Assembly (NCBI RefSeq): GCF_905404315.1
Contig: NC_066304.1
Location: 5,332,001 to 5,396,000 of the forward strand
Length of the DNA: 64,000 nucleotides
Reading direction: 5' to 3'
Origin: Leptidea sinapis
Lineage: Eukaryota > Arthropoda > Insecta > Lepidoptera > Pieridae
How positions within the stretch are numbered: the first letter of the stretch is position 1; each line of letters starts with the position of its first letter. Below are positions 8,991-19,989 of this stretch, one piece after another. Made by a program: the position numbers and the translations under genes. Below the pieces are notes generated by a model. That model saw only the letters and a list, made by a program, of their open reading frames with translations. It was not told the origin of the DNA and ran no database searches.

Positions 8991-9409
8991 AGTAAGCAGA
9001 AAGCACGCAAACATGGTGTTTTTAGACAAGTTTTGTGGTGAAAGTATAGCATTTCGAGCTATGAACACTACTTAATCCTGTTACACATATCCTTAAGTCT
9101 TATTTGTAGGTTGCTAATGCTTGCTGTTGGTTATAGTTAACACTGCCGAGCCTATTTGAACTACCACTTTTCTTTGAAGTTAAACAAGTTTTTTGGCATG
9201 GCGTAACGCATTTTTTTGTACTTCTCTCAGAAAAGTTATTCTTATAGCTTGTACTTTTTTGTGTAGGTTCATTTATTCAGATTAGTAGTGAATAACGAGA
9301 ATTGTAAGCATATAAACTGTTTTCCACCCAAGAATTTTGAAAATATTGGCTTTGTTACATAGATGGCGGGCCGGCAGCCGTGAACTCATATCGCTCAAGG
9401 TCGCTGGCA

Positions 9410-9490
9410 TTTAGTGTCGCCTTAAGTGATTACCGCCATCCACATTCTCTTGCAACACCAGAGTAATCACAGGAGCGTTGCTGACCTAGA
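9410..9490 (-). mobile_element. Short CR1-like 3' end fragment
   Basis: Contains TTAAGTGATTACCGCC, TCTTGCAACACCAGAG and AGGAGCGTTGCTG, the complement of the CR1-like C-terminal coding end and UTR. Confidence 0.65.
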
Positions 9491-10207
9491 AGATGCATGA
9501 AGCGCTTTTTTTTCTAGTTTTTCTAGTTTTCTTTCTAAAATTCATATCGTATATAGCAATATTTTATTAATATTAAATACCTTATACGTTAAATTTTATT
9601 TACTTTACGAAAAAGTAGCTCCCATTAATTGGTTGAAATTATACATATACGCGACTTGAACCACACATTTCTTGACTGTCCGCTACTATTTTTATAAATC
9701 AAAGCAGCGCATTTGCAGATTTTTGTGATAATGTTTCACCTCGAGATCTCGCGTCATACTGACAAAGCCATGTTGCTTACTGAGGCTATAAGGCTCAGTA
9801 AATGGCTAGAGGGGTTAAGGGATCCTAGTTTATTATGGTATCAATCTATTATCATAGCGTTTGTATATTTTTATTCTGACGTAACGTATTTTTATTCAAA
9901 CAGATGTTATAGATGAGGGTTTCTAGGACAGTCATCGAAATATCCGGTACATGGCAATATTGCAGAAGTTAAACGGTGGAACGACAGATGTCCAAACATC
10001 AACTTTTAACGACAGCAGGCCGTCGGCAGAGGCACTCGAGTGAAACAGGACTGATGGGTATAATGGCACAATTAATATATTTTTAACTACATTTTTAAAC
10101 ATTTAACCAACCTCACAGCGGGAGGTGCAAGGTAAGGAGTTATTATAATAAATAATGTATACTTTATAATATAATATTTTATAATTTTAAAATATAATTT
10201 ATTTATA

Positions 10208-10455
10208 TATATGGCGCCTATTTCTGCTGTGAAGCATTACTGTGTTTCGGTCTGAAGGGCGCCGTAGCTAGTGAAATTACTGGGCAAATGAGGCTTAACA
10301 TCTTATGTCTCAAGGTGACGAGCGCAATTGTAGTGCCGCTCAGAATTTTTGGGTTTTTTGAGAATCCTGAGCGGCACTGCATTGTAATGGGCATGGCGTA
10401 TCAATTACCATCAGCTGAACGTCCTGCTCGTCTCGTCCCTTATTATCATAAAAAA
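10208..10455 (+). repeat. About 300-bp poly(A)-ended interspersed repeat (R300)
   Basis: First of about 17 copies in the window of a repeat that starts near CAGTGGGAGGCTCC, has a core GGGCGCCGTAGCTAGTGAAA and ends in CGTCTCGTCCCTTATT-TCATAAAAAA. The A-rich end in all plus-oriented copies and a constant 5' edge suggest a SINE or LINE 3'-end family. No protein. This copy lacks the first 40 bases. Confidence 0.8.
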
Positions 10456-10586
10456 AATATATGTAAACTATTATTTATTTTCTATTATTATGCCACGAAA
10501 TCAAACTCAGAATTAATCTCTACAAAAAATTTAATTCGCTTTATTTGCCCTTAAAAGAAAAATATATCAAAAATATTCAATTTCAG

Positions 10587-10830
10587 ACGACCCATATAGC
10601 TCAGCGGTGACTGACCCTTCCTACCGAGCTAGCGGTCCCGGGTTCGAATCTGATAAGTGCATAAACATTTGTATGATGAATATGGATGTTTGTTTCTGAG
10701 TCATTGATGTTTCTTTGTATTTATGTATGTTTATTGTGTGAGTATATTGTATATATATAATAGATCGTGGTCTTATAGCCATAGTACAGGCTTTGCCTAG
10801 TTTGGAGAAAGATAATTTGTGTGTGTCAAT
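10587..10830 (+). repeat. tRNA-derived SINE, second family
   Basis: Head with an A-box (TATAGCTCAGCGG) and a B-box (GGTTCGAATCTG), followed by a tail with GATGAATATGGATGTTTG and CAGGCTTTGCCTAGTTTGG, ending in TGTGTCAATAA. Relatives at 32560-32750 (minus) and 53268-53420 (plus, tail only). Confidence 0.75.
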
Positions 10831-10984
10831 AAAAAAAAATACTATATACAGAGAAAACCAGGTAAGCCTAACTTCTAAAAAGTCTATTATTTTATTATAC
10901 TCAAAGAACTTTTGACTTTTAATAAGTGATTTTGAATCCTATTATTAATAAAAAAAATTGAAAATGATTCCACCCTAGGATATC

Positions 10985-11262
10985 TATATAGATCCTCACC
11001 ATCTGGACGTGTGGCGGTCCTCTACAGTGCGGTTTTCAAGGAGCTTTCTTCCACGTACTACAAAGCTGTGGAACGAACTTCCTTGTGCGGTGTTTCCGGG
11101 ACGATACGACTTGGGTACCATCAAAAAAAGCGCGTACACCTTCCTTAAAGGCCGGCAACGCTCCTGTGATAACTCTGGTGTTGCAAGAGATTGTGAGCAG
11201 CGGTGATCACTTTACAACAGGTGACCCGTACGCTCGTTTGTCCTCCTATTCCATATAAGAAA
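10985..11262 (+). mobile_element. CR1-like LINE 3' end next to the exon 4 donor
   Basis: Encodes the same 65-codon tail as 5541-5795 with few changes and ends TCCTCCTATTCCATATAAG. The A-rich tail reaches to within about 12 bases of the exon 4 splice donor. Confidence 0.85.
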
Positions 11263-11273
11263 GCAAACAATAC

Positions 11274-11405
11274 CTTTGAACAGCGGTTCATTCTTTTCTT
11301 TGCTCTTCTTTATGGGTGGCGGCATCGGACCTTGCTTTATCTGCTTCGGAAAGCAGAACATCAACGCTGACAGGATCACGATGAAGCCAGCGATGAATAC
11401 CATAC
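11274..11405 (-). CDS. Oatp: OATP coding exon 4: TM6 and cytosolic loop
   Basis: 132 bp, phase 1 to phase 1, acceptor AAATTACAG, donor AAAGGTATTG. It encodes the rest of TM6 (GMVFIAGFIVILSALMFCF), the family motif FPKQIKQ, and a charged intracellular loop rich in Lys/Glu. The donor is followed within about 12 bases by the A-rich tail of a CR1-like LINE fragment. A second copy of the same LINE end lies on the acceptor side in the same orientation. Because the exon is phase-symmetric, skipping it would not shift the frame. Confidence 0.93.
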
Positions 11406-11484
11406 CTGTAATTTAAATAACAAAAATGAAAATAAATATTGTTTCTCTCATTAATCAATTCAATTAGGTACAAAAAAAACTGAA

Positions 11485-11755
11485 TGTGTCCGGCGGTCCT
11501 CCACAGTGCGGTTTTCAAGGAACTTTCCATGTACCACAAAGCTGTGGAATGAGCTTCCTTGTGCGGTGTTTCTTTTCTCTCTTTCGGACGACACGACATG
11601 GGCACCGTCAAAAAAGCGTCTATACCGGAAGGTGTAAGGTTTAAGGAATTAAATGCCGGCAACGCTCCTGTGATTCCTCTGGTGTTGCAAGAGAATGTGG
11701 GCGGCAGTGATCACAACATCAGGTGACCGGCTCTTAAGTCGCTCTTCTATAAAAA
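11485..11755 (+). mobile_element. CR1-like LINE 3' end, on the acceptor side of exon 4
   Basis: Diverged copy in the same orientation as 10985-11262, with CGGCGGTCCTCCACAGTGCG and a 3' UTR ending TATAAAAAAAA. It contains an internal insertion (TTTCTTTTCTCTC) and a short duplication near 11630. Not translatable. Confidence 0.75.
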
Positions 11756-11914
11756 AAACTGTATTATTGTGAAATTATTTATTTGACACTTAATCTTTAG
11801 AAATTTCAAATACTCGAAATTTGATTCATTTACTGCCTTACAAATAAAATTGATATAAACTTATACCTTAGAATAAAGTTAGAATCAACTGGCAATTCTG
11901 AAGTTTTCCGAATG

Positions 11915-12025
11915 ACATACATACATTCATACAATCACGCCTCTTTCCCGTAGGGGTAGGCAGAGACCACTTCTTTCCACTTGCTACGATCCTTACATAC
12001 TTGTTTCGCTTCGTCCACTTTCATT
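11915..12025. repeat. Dispersed lepidopteran repeat (AGGGGTAGGCAGAG type)
   Basis: Contains CACGCCTCTTTCCCGTAGGG and GTAGGCAGAGACCACTTC, a motif recurrent in moth genomes, probably a LINE 3' UTR. Family assignment from memory only. Confidence 0.45.
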
Positions 12026-12397
12026 ACGAATGACAGGCATTATAAGCCAATCATAGGCCAATCAAATGTCTATTTGTAAACATTTTGCATATTCTTGGTT
12101 TATTCACAGTTATAAATTTATACCAAGTTTATTCCATGTTCCTCCATTTATATCACATCCATAGATTTAAAATATAACAGCAATGATCATTGTCTACTAT
12201 GGATATTATATATTATATCATCAAATAAAATATTGCGGATAGTTATACTAAGTATTTTAACCTTGAAGTTAGTCAGAGATCTATAGAGTCTACTCAGACT
12301 TTACTCACGTAAAACATAGTTGAGTGTAAGTTTAGCATAATCTATTATTTCGTTTTTATAGTCATTTGACAGCTGAAATTGTACTGAGCTTAAGCTA

Positions 12398-12638
12398 ACG
12401 GCCATTACCAATATTCAGTCTATCTCTTACTTGAGATAAAAATTGTAACTATCATTGACTTTTCTGTCCCAATGAACTTATCGACGGTAAATCACCTTAT
12501 CCGTGCACGCTGTCTGTCAATGGGACGACGTATAGCTTACCAGCGATACAAAGTTTGTATGGAAATTGCAATTCAAGCGTCCCAATATAAGGCGATAAGA
12601 ATGACTTATCGGGTATATCGGGACAGCTTCAGATTGTT
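12398..12638 (-). mobile_element. Harbinger-like MITE, partial copy
   Basis: Matches the complement of the element at 25836-26146 over most of its length (ACGGCC..ACCAATAT end, TCTCTTACTTGAGAT, GGCGATAAGAATGACTTATC). The far terminal repeat is missing. The ORF reading through it is incidental. Confidence 0.7.
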
Positions 12639-12639
12639 G

Positions 12640-13090
12640 CCCACTGCCACTTCAGTTTCACAATCATTTGGGCTATATCTGCGACTTGGTTGTCCTTATT
12701 TCTGATTGATCTCGCAGGGAAACTCCGAGCATAGCGCTCTCCATTGCTCTCTGAGCGACCATGAGTTTTCTCATCGTCGGCATTTAGTCTGTATCAAATC
12801 TTCGGTATATCAACTAGCCAAATAGTTATTTGCCAATGAGTAAGTCTACAACAACTATGACACGAATCAAACTATAAAAGCAAAGGTTCTAATTAGTTCA
12901 ACCAACGTACAGTATCCAGAGTAAACAAAATACCGCCCACTTATTATCAATTCTATCTGCGCTAACCGATATGATCAGATTTGCTTATCAATGTCTATAA
13001 CTGAACTAATATCTCGAGCAAATAACATGTAAACTGGATACAATGTCAATTTAAATGCTGTAAATCTAGTGACAGAGAAACAGAAAGAGA
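12640..13090. other. OATP intron sequence, nothing recognised
   Basis: AT-rich with no exon-like stretch, splice-bounded frame or clear repeat edge. Confidence 0.4.
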
Positions 13091-14665
13091 ATAGATTTTT
13101 TTTTTTATGGAATAGGAGGACAAACGAGCGTACGGGTCACCTGGTGTTAAGTGATCACCGCCGCCCACACTCTCCTGCAACACCAGAGGAATTACAAGAG
13201 CGTTGCCGGCCTTTAAGGAAGGTGTACACGCTTTTCTTGAAGGTACCCATGTCGTATCGTCCCGGAAACACCGCACAAGGAAGCTCATTCCACAGCTTCG
13301 TGGTACGAGGAAGAAAGCTCCTTGAAAACCGCACTGTGGAGGACCGCCACACATCCAGATGGTGGGGATGATATCGTAACTTGTGGCGTGTCGTGCGAAG
13401 GTGAAATTCGGCGGCAGGAATCAGGTTGAACAGCTCTTCGGAACACTCCCCGTGATAAATGCGGTAGAAGACACACAATGAAGTGACGTCTCTACGCAAC
13501 GCCAAGTGATCCAGCCGTTCACAGAGTACTGGGTCCCCGACAATTCGAGCTGCTCTGCGTTGCACGCGGTCAAATGGATTGAGCTGATACTGGGGTGCGC
13601 CAGACCAGAGATGACAGCAATACTCCATGTGAGGCCGGACCTGCGCTATGTAGAGCGCTAGAATGTGGGCCGGTTTGAAGTATTGCCGTGCTCTATTTAT
13701 GACGCCCAGTTTCTTTGAAGCCAGTTTGGCTTTGCCCTCCAGATGGCCACGGAATTGGCAATTGCTCGAGATTTCGAGACCCAGTATTCCGATACTAAGC
13801 GAGGCTTTAAGGGAAGTGTTCTCGAAGAGCGGTGATACGGCAAATGGGGTTTTTTTAGTGGTAAACGCGCAAACTTGAGTCTTCTGGGGGTTAAATTGGA
13901 CAAGGTTCAACTTACCCCATTCCGCGACCTTCTCGAGAGAGGTCTCGATAGAAGACACAAGTTTCTTCCGGCACTGGTCGACGTTTTCCCGAGAGAGACC
14001 TGCATGGCCCGTGTATACGGCATCACCAGTGCTGTCGTCTGCATAGCAATGCATGTTGGCGGTGTCCAACATATCATTGATATGCAGAAGAAACAGCGTG
14101 GGAGATAGCACACAGCCTTGGGGCACTCCAGCGTTCACGGGCTTGGGATTCGGGCAATAACCGTCGATAACGACCTGTATGCTGCGCCCAGTGAGGAAGC
14201 TGGAGGTCCACTTGCATAAGCTCTCGGGAAGCCCAAATGATGGAAGTTTTGCGAGGAGCGCCTTGTGCCATACACGATCAAAGGCCTTCGCTATATCCAG
14301 ACCAACTGCCAGGCCTTCCCCCTTGCTTTCAATAGCCGCCGCCCATCTATGTGTTAGGTATACCAGAAGATCGCCAGTCGACCGACCATGGCGAAAGCCG
14401 TACTGCCGGTCGTTGATCAACTGGCGACCCTCAAGGAATACCAAGAGCTGGCGGTTAATTATGCTCTCCATGATTTTGGAGAGTAGGGAGGTAATAGCAA
14501 TAGGCCTGTAGTTTGCCGGATCCGAACTGTCTCCTTTTTTTGGGATCGGATGGAAGGGCTGACTTCCATGAATCAGGGACTACGCCTTTTGAATAAGAGT
14601 GCCGGAATAAACGCGTTAGCACCGGCGTCAACTCAGGGTCACACGTTCTAGATACACTAAGTCTG
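13091..14665 (-). mobile_element. 5'-truncated CR1-like non-LTR retrotransposon
   Basis: Reads right to left. The RT coding region starts at the truncated 5' edge near 14665, followed by a short 3' UTR and an A-rich tail (T-run at 13098-13107 on the plus strand). It is the longest and best preserved copy of the element whose 3' ends recur at 5541, 8935, 9410, 10985, 11485, 28505, 30725, 41008 and 47880. Its internal RT region also recurs at 38520 and 59930. Confidence 0.88.
13155..14555 (-). CDS. CR1-like reverse transcriptase, 5'-truncated
   Basis: Uninterrupted frame of about 467 codons (the first in-frame Met is at 14471, but the frame is open further upstream). It contains the RT series: PANYRPIAITSLLSKIME (motif 1), RQYGFRHGRSTGDLL, GLDIAKAFDRVWH (motif A), VPQGCVLSPTLFLLHINDML (motif B), CYADDS (catalytic YADD, motif C), and a thumb/C-terminal region ending in the tail seen in all the short copies. 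A one-base shift near 14560 separates it from the upstream piece (SYSKGVVPDSWK, to 14660). No endonuclease domain remains. It lies in OATP intron 3. It is transposon-derived and cannot be autonomous because of truncation. Confidence 0.88.
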   Translation of the reverse strand, partial: FHPIPKKGDSSDPANYRPIAITSLLSKIMESIINRQLLVFLEGRQLINDRQYGFRHGRSTGDLLVYLTHRWAAAIESKGEGLAVGLDIAKAFDRVWHKALLAKLPSFGLPESLCKWTSSFLTGRSIQVVIDGYCPNPKPVNAGVPQGCVLSPTLFLLHINDMLDTANMHCYADDSTGDAVYTGHAGLSRENVDQCRKKLVSSIETSLEKVAEWGKLNLVQFNPQKTQVCAFTTKKTPFAVSPLFENTSLKASLSIGILGLEISSNCQFRGHLEGKAKLASKKLGVINRARQYFKPAHILALYIAQVRPHMEYCCHLWSGAPQYQLNPFDRVQRRAARIVGDPVLCERLDHLALRRDVTSLCVFYRIYHGECSEELFNLIPAAEFHLRTTRHKLRYHPHHLDVWRSSTVRFSRSFLPRTTKLWNELPCAVFPGRYDMGTFKKSVYTFLKGRQRSCNSSGVAGECGRR

Positions 14666-15049
14666 ACCAAGAGTATTATAATGATAGACTAGAACTCTTA
14701 AGGAAACCTGAAGGCGGACTGTCATTGACGAAGTGAAAGGCATCTGAAAAACCTGGAGTGAAAAATGAAATCAAGAGAGATTCTCAGGCGATGGAGATGC
14801 AGTGTGAAGGCCCTCTGGCCCAGATAGGGGTTACAGGAACTTTAAGTAATGGTAAAACATCACTCACGTAACTGTCTTCAAGTACATTAAGACACGAGCA
14901 AGACGTTCACCTGTTTATAAATGATACGACCTGCCCATTATGGGTCAGTCACACACTCGAAGAGCGGCATGGGAAGTAGCGAGGTATGGAGATGTAGTGT
15001 GGCAAAATCCTCGTCGTACCCAAGGTCCCTATTTTGTCGTTTTTTGAGC

Positions 15050-15345
15050 GCGTGTGGGAGGCTCCTTTGCACAGGATGCCAGCTAGGTTATGGGTACCAC
15101 AACGGCGGCTATTTCAGCCGTGAAGCAGTAATGTGTAAACATTACTGTGTTTCGATCTGAAGGGCGCCGTAGCTAGTGAAATTACTGGGCAAATGAGACT
15201 TAACATCTTATGTCTCAAGGTGACGAGCGCAATTGTAACGCCACTCAGAATTTTTGGGCTTTTCAAGAATCCTGAGCGGCACTACATTGTAATGGGCAGG
15301 GCGTTTCTATTGCCAACAGCTGAACGTCATGCTCGCCTCGTCAAA
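15050..15345 (+). repeat. R300 repeat, near full length
   Basis: Begins GTGGGAGGCTCCTTTGCAC and ends CTCGCCTCGTCAAAAAAAAA. A good match to the consensus, with small changes in the 3' third. Confidence 0.8.
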
Positions 15346-15464
15346 AAAAAAGAGTCAAAGGAACAAGTGCGGAGCGTCGCGATTAGTTCAGCGAGAGTGT
15401 GGGCAGAGAGGGCGACATCGCGATAGCGTGAAAAGCATAGCAATGAGCAGCGCAAGGAACATAG

Positions 15465-15605
15465 TGTGGCGGACCCATTACAATGAAGAGCCGCTCACGA
15501 TTATTGAAAAACGAAAAGCGGCACCACAATTGCACTCATCACTTGGATGACATACAATGTAAAGTCTCATTATCCCAATAATTTCACTTGCTACGGCGCC
15601 CTTCA
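15465..15605 (-). repeat. R300 repeat, partial and diverged
   Basis: Complement of the consensus middle: CCATTACAATG, GAGCCGCTCACGATT, CAATTTCACTTGCTACGGCG-like core. It sits tail-to-tail with the copy at 15050-15345. Confidence 0.6.
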
Positions 15606-16334
15606 AACCAAAACACAAAAATGCTTGAACACAATGCTTGATAGCACAAAAAGGCACCGCTGTGGGATTTTTTTTTGTAACATTTTCATGATTGATGATA
15701 AAGCAAAATCACAAACCCATAGCTCTGAAAAAGCTTCGCAAGTAATTGGAAAAATGCAGCGAAGCTATCATGCTGCGTCTGTTAAGGAACTATCGTAGAT
15801 CGCGTTGTGAAACTTCACACCAATTTACTTTTTAAAAATATGCAGTTGAGTGTCCAGCAAAACTCTGCACCTACCCCCACTATCCAAGCTTGGCTCGAAA
15901 CCTAGCTTCCAGACTTTACTGGAGCTGAAGATTGTGCTTCATTTATCCCAGATCTGAACCTTTAGGACGACAAAATATTTTGAGAAGTTTGAGAAGATAT
16001 TCATACACTCAAAAATCGCTAGAAGAAGCATTGGTCAATGTTTTTCATGGAAACGGTACAGATATCTATAGATTTCAGGCTGGACAGGTTAGAGGCCTGT
16101 ATCGTAAGCAATGGTGGCTATATCTAATAGATCGACATTTATTAATATTACATTACATAAATAAAGAATTGAAGAATTTTTATTAGTACCGGAACTTATG
16201 GTCAGACGTACGTTTCCCGTATTTAATTACAAATTGTAAATTACATCGCAAAATCATGAAATACAAGTTTCAAGTTAATGAGAAAAGTCTTCGTAAATAA
16301 CAACAATAATATTAGGAGTATTATCATCAGTTCA
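15606..16334. other. Intron sequence, nothing recognised
   Basis: Short open frames (for example 15547-15798 and 15932-16186) have no recognisable domain, splice context or codon signature. Judged non-coding. Confidence 0.4.
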
Positions 16335-16600
16335 AATTGCTTAAGAACAGACATAAACTTATAATGCCTACTGAATAGTTAATTATTATCCGAATGGCTA
16401 AGTCAAGTTAATAAGTCTTTTGTGGGGCGATGTATATGCTTTTACAACAAGATCCCAGAAAATGATCAAAGAAAATATGTATACATTACAGTAAGTATTT
16501 CAAAAGAATTGTTAAAAAACGCTTGTGTGGTAAAGGTTACTATAACATAAATGACTTTCTTAATGATACCACAGAATGGGAATGGTGCGACGATTTATAA
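16335..16600 (+). mobile_element. LINE 3' end, family B2
   Basis: Contains GTCTTTTGTGGGGCGATGTA, TTTTACAACAAGATCCCAG and GGTAAAGGTTACTATAACAT, with an unbroken version of the site into which the RTE inserted at 3330. It therefore shows the pre-insertion state of that LINE family. Confidence 0.75.
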
Positions 16601-16834
16601 TGTTAATTATTATATATATCATTTATTATATTAGTGAATATTAAAAATAAACACAAATAAGTTTGATTAGTAAATTAAAACACTGGAACACCAAAACAGA
16701 GTATAATATAATATTTTGTTGTTACAAGGTCGCTCGGCCATTGCTCAGTCAAGGCCACTCGCTAGACATAGGCAGGCGTGAGAGCCGCTCTGATACGATT
16801 AACTTTATTCTTACCAATATCTGAACTGAACTAT

Positions 16835-17085
16835 AATTTTTTTATGAAAATAAGGGACTCATTGATACGCCCTGCCCATTACAATGAAGTACCACTCAAA
16901 ATTATTGAAAAACCCAAAAATTCTGAGCGGCACTACAACTGCGCTCGTCCCCTTGAGACATAAGATGTCAAGTCTCATTTGCCCAGTAATTTCACTAGCT
17001 ACGGCGCCCTTCAGACCGAAACACAGAAATGCTAACACTGCCTATTTCTGCTTCACGGCAGAAATAGGCGCTGTAATACATTTAG
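16835..17085 (-). repeat. R300 repeat
   Basis: Complement of the consensus from the poly(A) side (TTTTTTTATGAAAATAAGGG) to the GCAGAAATAGGCG 5' region. The first 40 bases are missing. Confidence 0.75.
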
Positions 17086-17189
17086 GTAACTATGTTTACC
17101 AGTTTTTGAACAATTGTTAGAACTGGAACGGAGATTTTGAAGATCTGCGTGTTCTAATGCATACTGTGTACGTCCCAAACATAGACTTA

Positions 17190-17450
17190 GAATATACTAG
17201 CATATAGACGACCTGACAGCTCGATAATTCGTGACCAATTTCAATTTGTCAATGTGTGCGTCAGCAAGTTTTTTAATACCTATTCTAAATACTAAGGAGC
17301 TAATGCCAAGCGTGGCTGACTGTTTATGACTTCTCAATCAAAATCGGTCACAGTAACAATAGATTCGCTTTCCTTCTCCATTCTGATCTATCTCCGTAAG
17401 ACACATTCTTCTCTCTTGCACGCTTTGTTTTGGATATTTCTACATTATTC
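17190..17450. mobile_element. MITE with CTAGCGTATAGACGAC-type ends
   Basis: Shares TACTAGC-TATA-ACGACCTGACAGC and the inner TCGCTTTCCTTCTC / TCTCTC blocks with 40018-40258 and, inverted, with 47655-47875. The right end is poorly defined. Confidence 0.55.
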
Positions 17451-19740
17451 AAAATCAACATTAACAAGAACGTGGAGTAGGGTCCGCATTTTTCGACTTC
17501 AATCTATACTCTCTAATCACTACATCGGCGATGCATCATAAGATGATATCGGCGGGGGCTATCATTAAACATCAGCAATCGAGCGAGGTGCTCGTCCATG
17601 CGTGTCTAACACAAATAAAATAACTTGACATAGAACACAAACGCGAAGGTCAACTGTGGACCGGTTTAAAAGTAAAAGTGAAGGCGCATGTCCACTGTCC
17701 ACAGTCCACGGTCCACCCACCAAATCCTCATTAGTCATTACGGACGCGGGACGACGATCGCGTAATTGTCGACAATATGGCGCGCAGCCTTGGCCATGAC
17801 CGGGCGCCTCATGCCTACTAGATAGAGCGTATTTTAGTCGCGATGACGACCGACTCGTTACATAATGTAGACCGCAGCGTGACGCCTTGTCATGCGACGC
17901 GGGGAAAAGCGAAAGTCGAGAGAAAATCGCATCGGCGAGATGCGATGTCTTACACAGCTGACTACAAAACTACGTTCATAGCCATATGCACGCCACTCAA
18001 CTCTGTGCCATGTCAGACAATTATTAATCAAACTGTTAAAAAGACCATTCAAATTCACGATAGGATGGATGCACCCTTTATAACTGAAAGGACTGATTTA
18101 GGATATGTCCTGTTTGTCGATGATTTCACATAAGTCTTGTTTGCTGACGCAAATACGATTGTGGGACGCTTCATTTCTCGTGATTAATTTTTTTTTGGTT
18201 CCTTATAAGTTTTATTTACGTTTTATATGTAATTTGATAGCATGAGCCTTTGTAGTTCTAACAGCACGTGGCCGATCTCATATAGTCCAATACAAATGTA
18301 CATCAGTCGATTATGTATGCTAAAACTTTTAAATGGTGTAAAATTTTCTCAAAGTAATTAAGTTATTGCAACACTGCAAGTTTTTCCAAAAAAAAAAAAT
18401 AAAATAATAATTATTGCTAGAGTAAACAAATACTATTTAAAGGATCGTAGAGAGATTGATATAAAAATAATATCAGCATATAAATATAGCATGATGAAGC
18501 AATTTGGTAAGTGCGACAAAGCGGAATAAATGGTCAGTTGATGCGAAGTGGCGACTTCATTTACGATAGTTGGTACTACAGAATTTCAATTCAGTTTCCA
18601 CAAATAAAATGAACGTAAAGGAACAGGAGCAATAATTGATAAACGCAGTCTCATAAAAGTCTCGCTAGTGGCAACGACTTTGATTTGTTTCACATCGAGT
18701 ACCGACAACATATGAATATTAAACTTAGCAATGAATAATAAAAACACTTATTAAAATTCAGTCGTCAGTGACAAAGTAATATTACTTGGACAACAAGGAG
18801 ATACGCGGAAGCCATTCAAAGATATCAATTGCGAATTTGAACTATTAGCAGTCGGAACACGTTTTTGTAAATTTCAACCGCATTTAGCATTTGAAACGCA
18901 TATGACAGGCGATTGAAGACCTTACTACACTGGCATAAGAGATGTAACTGTAAATATACACAAAGTACGTACAGCTCGTTGTCATACGCACGCATTCCAT
19001 TAATACTTAAGTCACGCTCGTGCTTTCTTCGTAGATTTTGCGCGCAAATCCGAGCCAATGGTTGTGTAACGGTAGGTGACAGTTCCGCGATGCGTATGAA
19101 GGAATTCCAAGAGTCGCGCCAACACAATATGTTTCAATGGAAACATTACACCGGTACCCTACGATTTACACGTGAAGATGGACAAAACAATGAAGTGAAC
19201 ATGGAACAGTGAAGTATTTAACAAATATAGCAAGTATATTTACACTCTGTAACAATACAGAATGACACACATTGCTAGATGGTTACAAAATATGTACAAA
19301 ATGATTAAGAGGGTCCTCTCATCCAAGACACACCGCCTGTTGACGACAAGCAAGAGAAAACGATAACATTGTAAATAATTTGCCGAAATTTAATAAAACT
19401 TCTTTCAGGAAATAAATGTTTCTAATATGATAGAATATCCATTACATGCGCGAGGTTACTATTGCAATGTTTTCTTTACATTTACAATTTATGAGTACAT
19501 TATGAACGGCCAAAGTTCTGGTAAAATTGGGAAAAAATAAAATATTTGGAGATTTATATTGGATTTGATTCTTGAAATTTAAATTTTCTGCTTTGATAGA
19601 AATTTAGATATGATATACGAAAAATGCGTTAAAACGCACTAGGCGTAGCGTTCGTATGAAAAATATGACGGATTAGCCGCTCTTAAATATATATATAAAA
19701 CCATCTCAATATCAAAATATATCCCTCTAATCAAGAAAAT
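17451..19740. other. OATP intron 3 sequence, nothing recognised
   Basis: Contains the open frame 17843-18133, which has no domain, no homology I recognise and no splice context. Some GC-richer stretches (17640-17950) are unexplained. No repeat edges identified. Confidence 0.4.
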
Positions 19741-19796
19741 CTATGAAGCAAAAGCCCTCCCAATGTTAACTTTTGTAAATTTATGTAGAAACTTAC

Positions 19797-19937
19797 CCAA
19801 CCACCATGCACCAACCCATCGCGGGTCGTTGTACTGGTATCCTGGATCAGTCAAGGGGTCCACGTAAACGCGCGTGCACAAGGCTCCCAGAAGAAATCCA
19901 AGAGCTGGTCCAATCACCCTTATCCCAATTGTGATAG
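19797..19937 (-). CDS. Oatp: OATP coding exon 3: TM5 and OATP signature
   Basis: 141 bp, phase 1 to phase 1. The acceptor is TTATTTGCAG and the donor GGTAAGT. It encodes ITIGIRVIGPALGFLLGAL (TM5), then a short extracellular stretch and NDPRWVGAWWLG, the OATP superfamily signature before TM6. It joins exon 2 in frame across a 22 kb intron and exon 4 across an 8.4 kb intron. Loss of this exon would keep the reading frame but remove TM5 and the signature. Confidence 0.95.
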
Positions 19938-19989
19938 CTGCAAATAAAGTTGTAAAGTTGCCTTTAACAAATATTTTCAATTTATTATT

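Noticed and set aside
17843..18133. 96-codon open frame as a host gene
   Set aside because: No domain, no splice-consistent edges, no family recognised, and it lies inside an OATP intron with ordinary composition.
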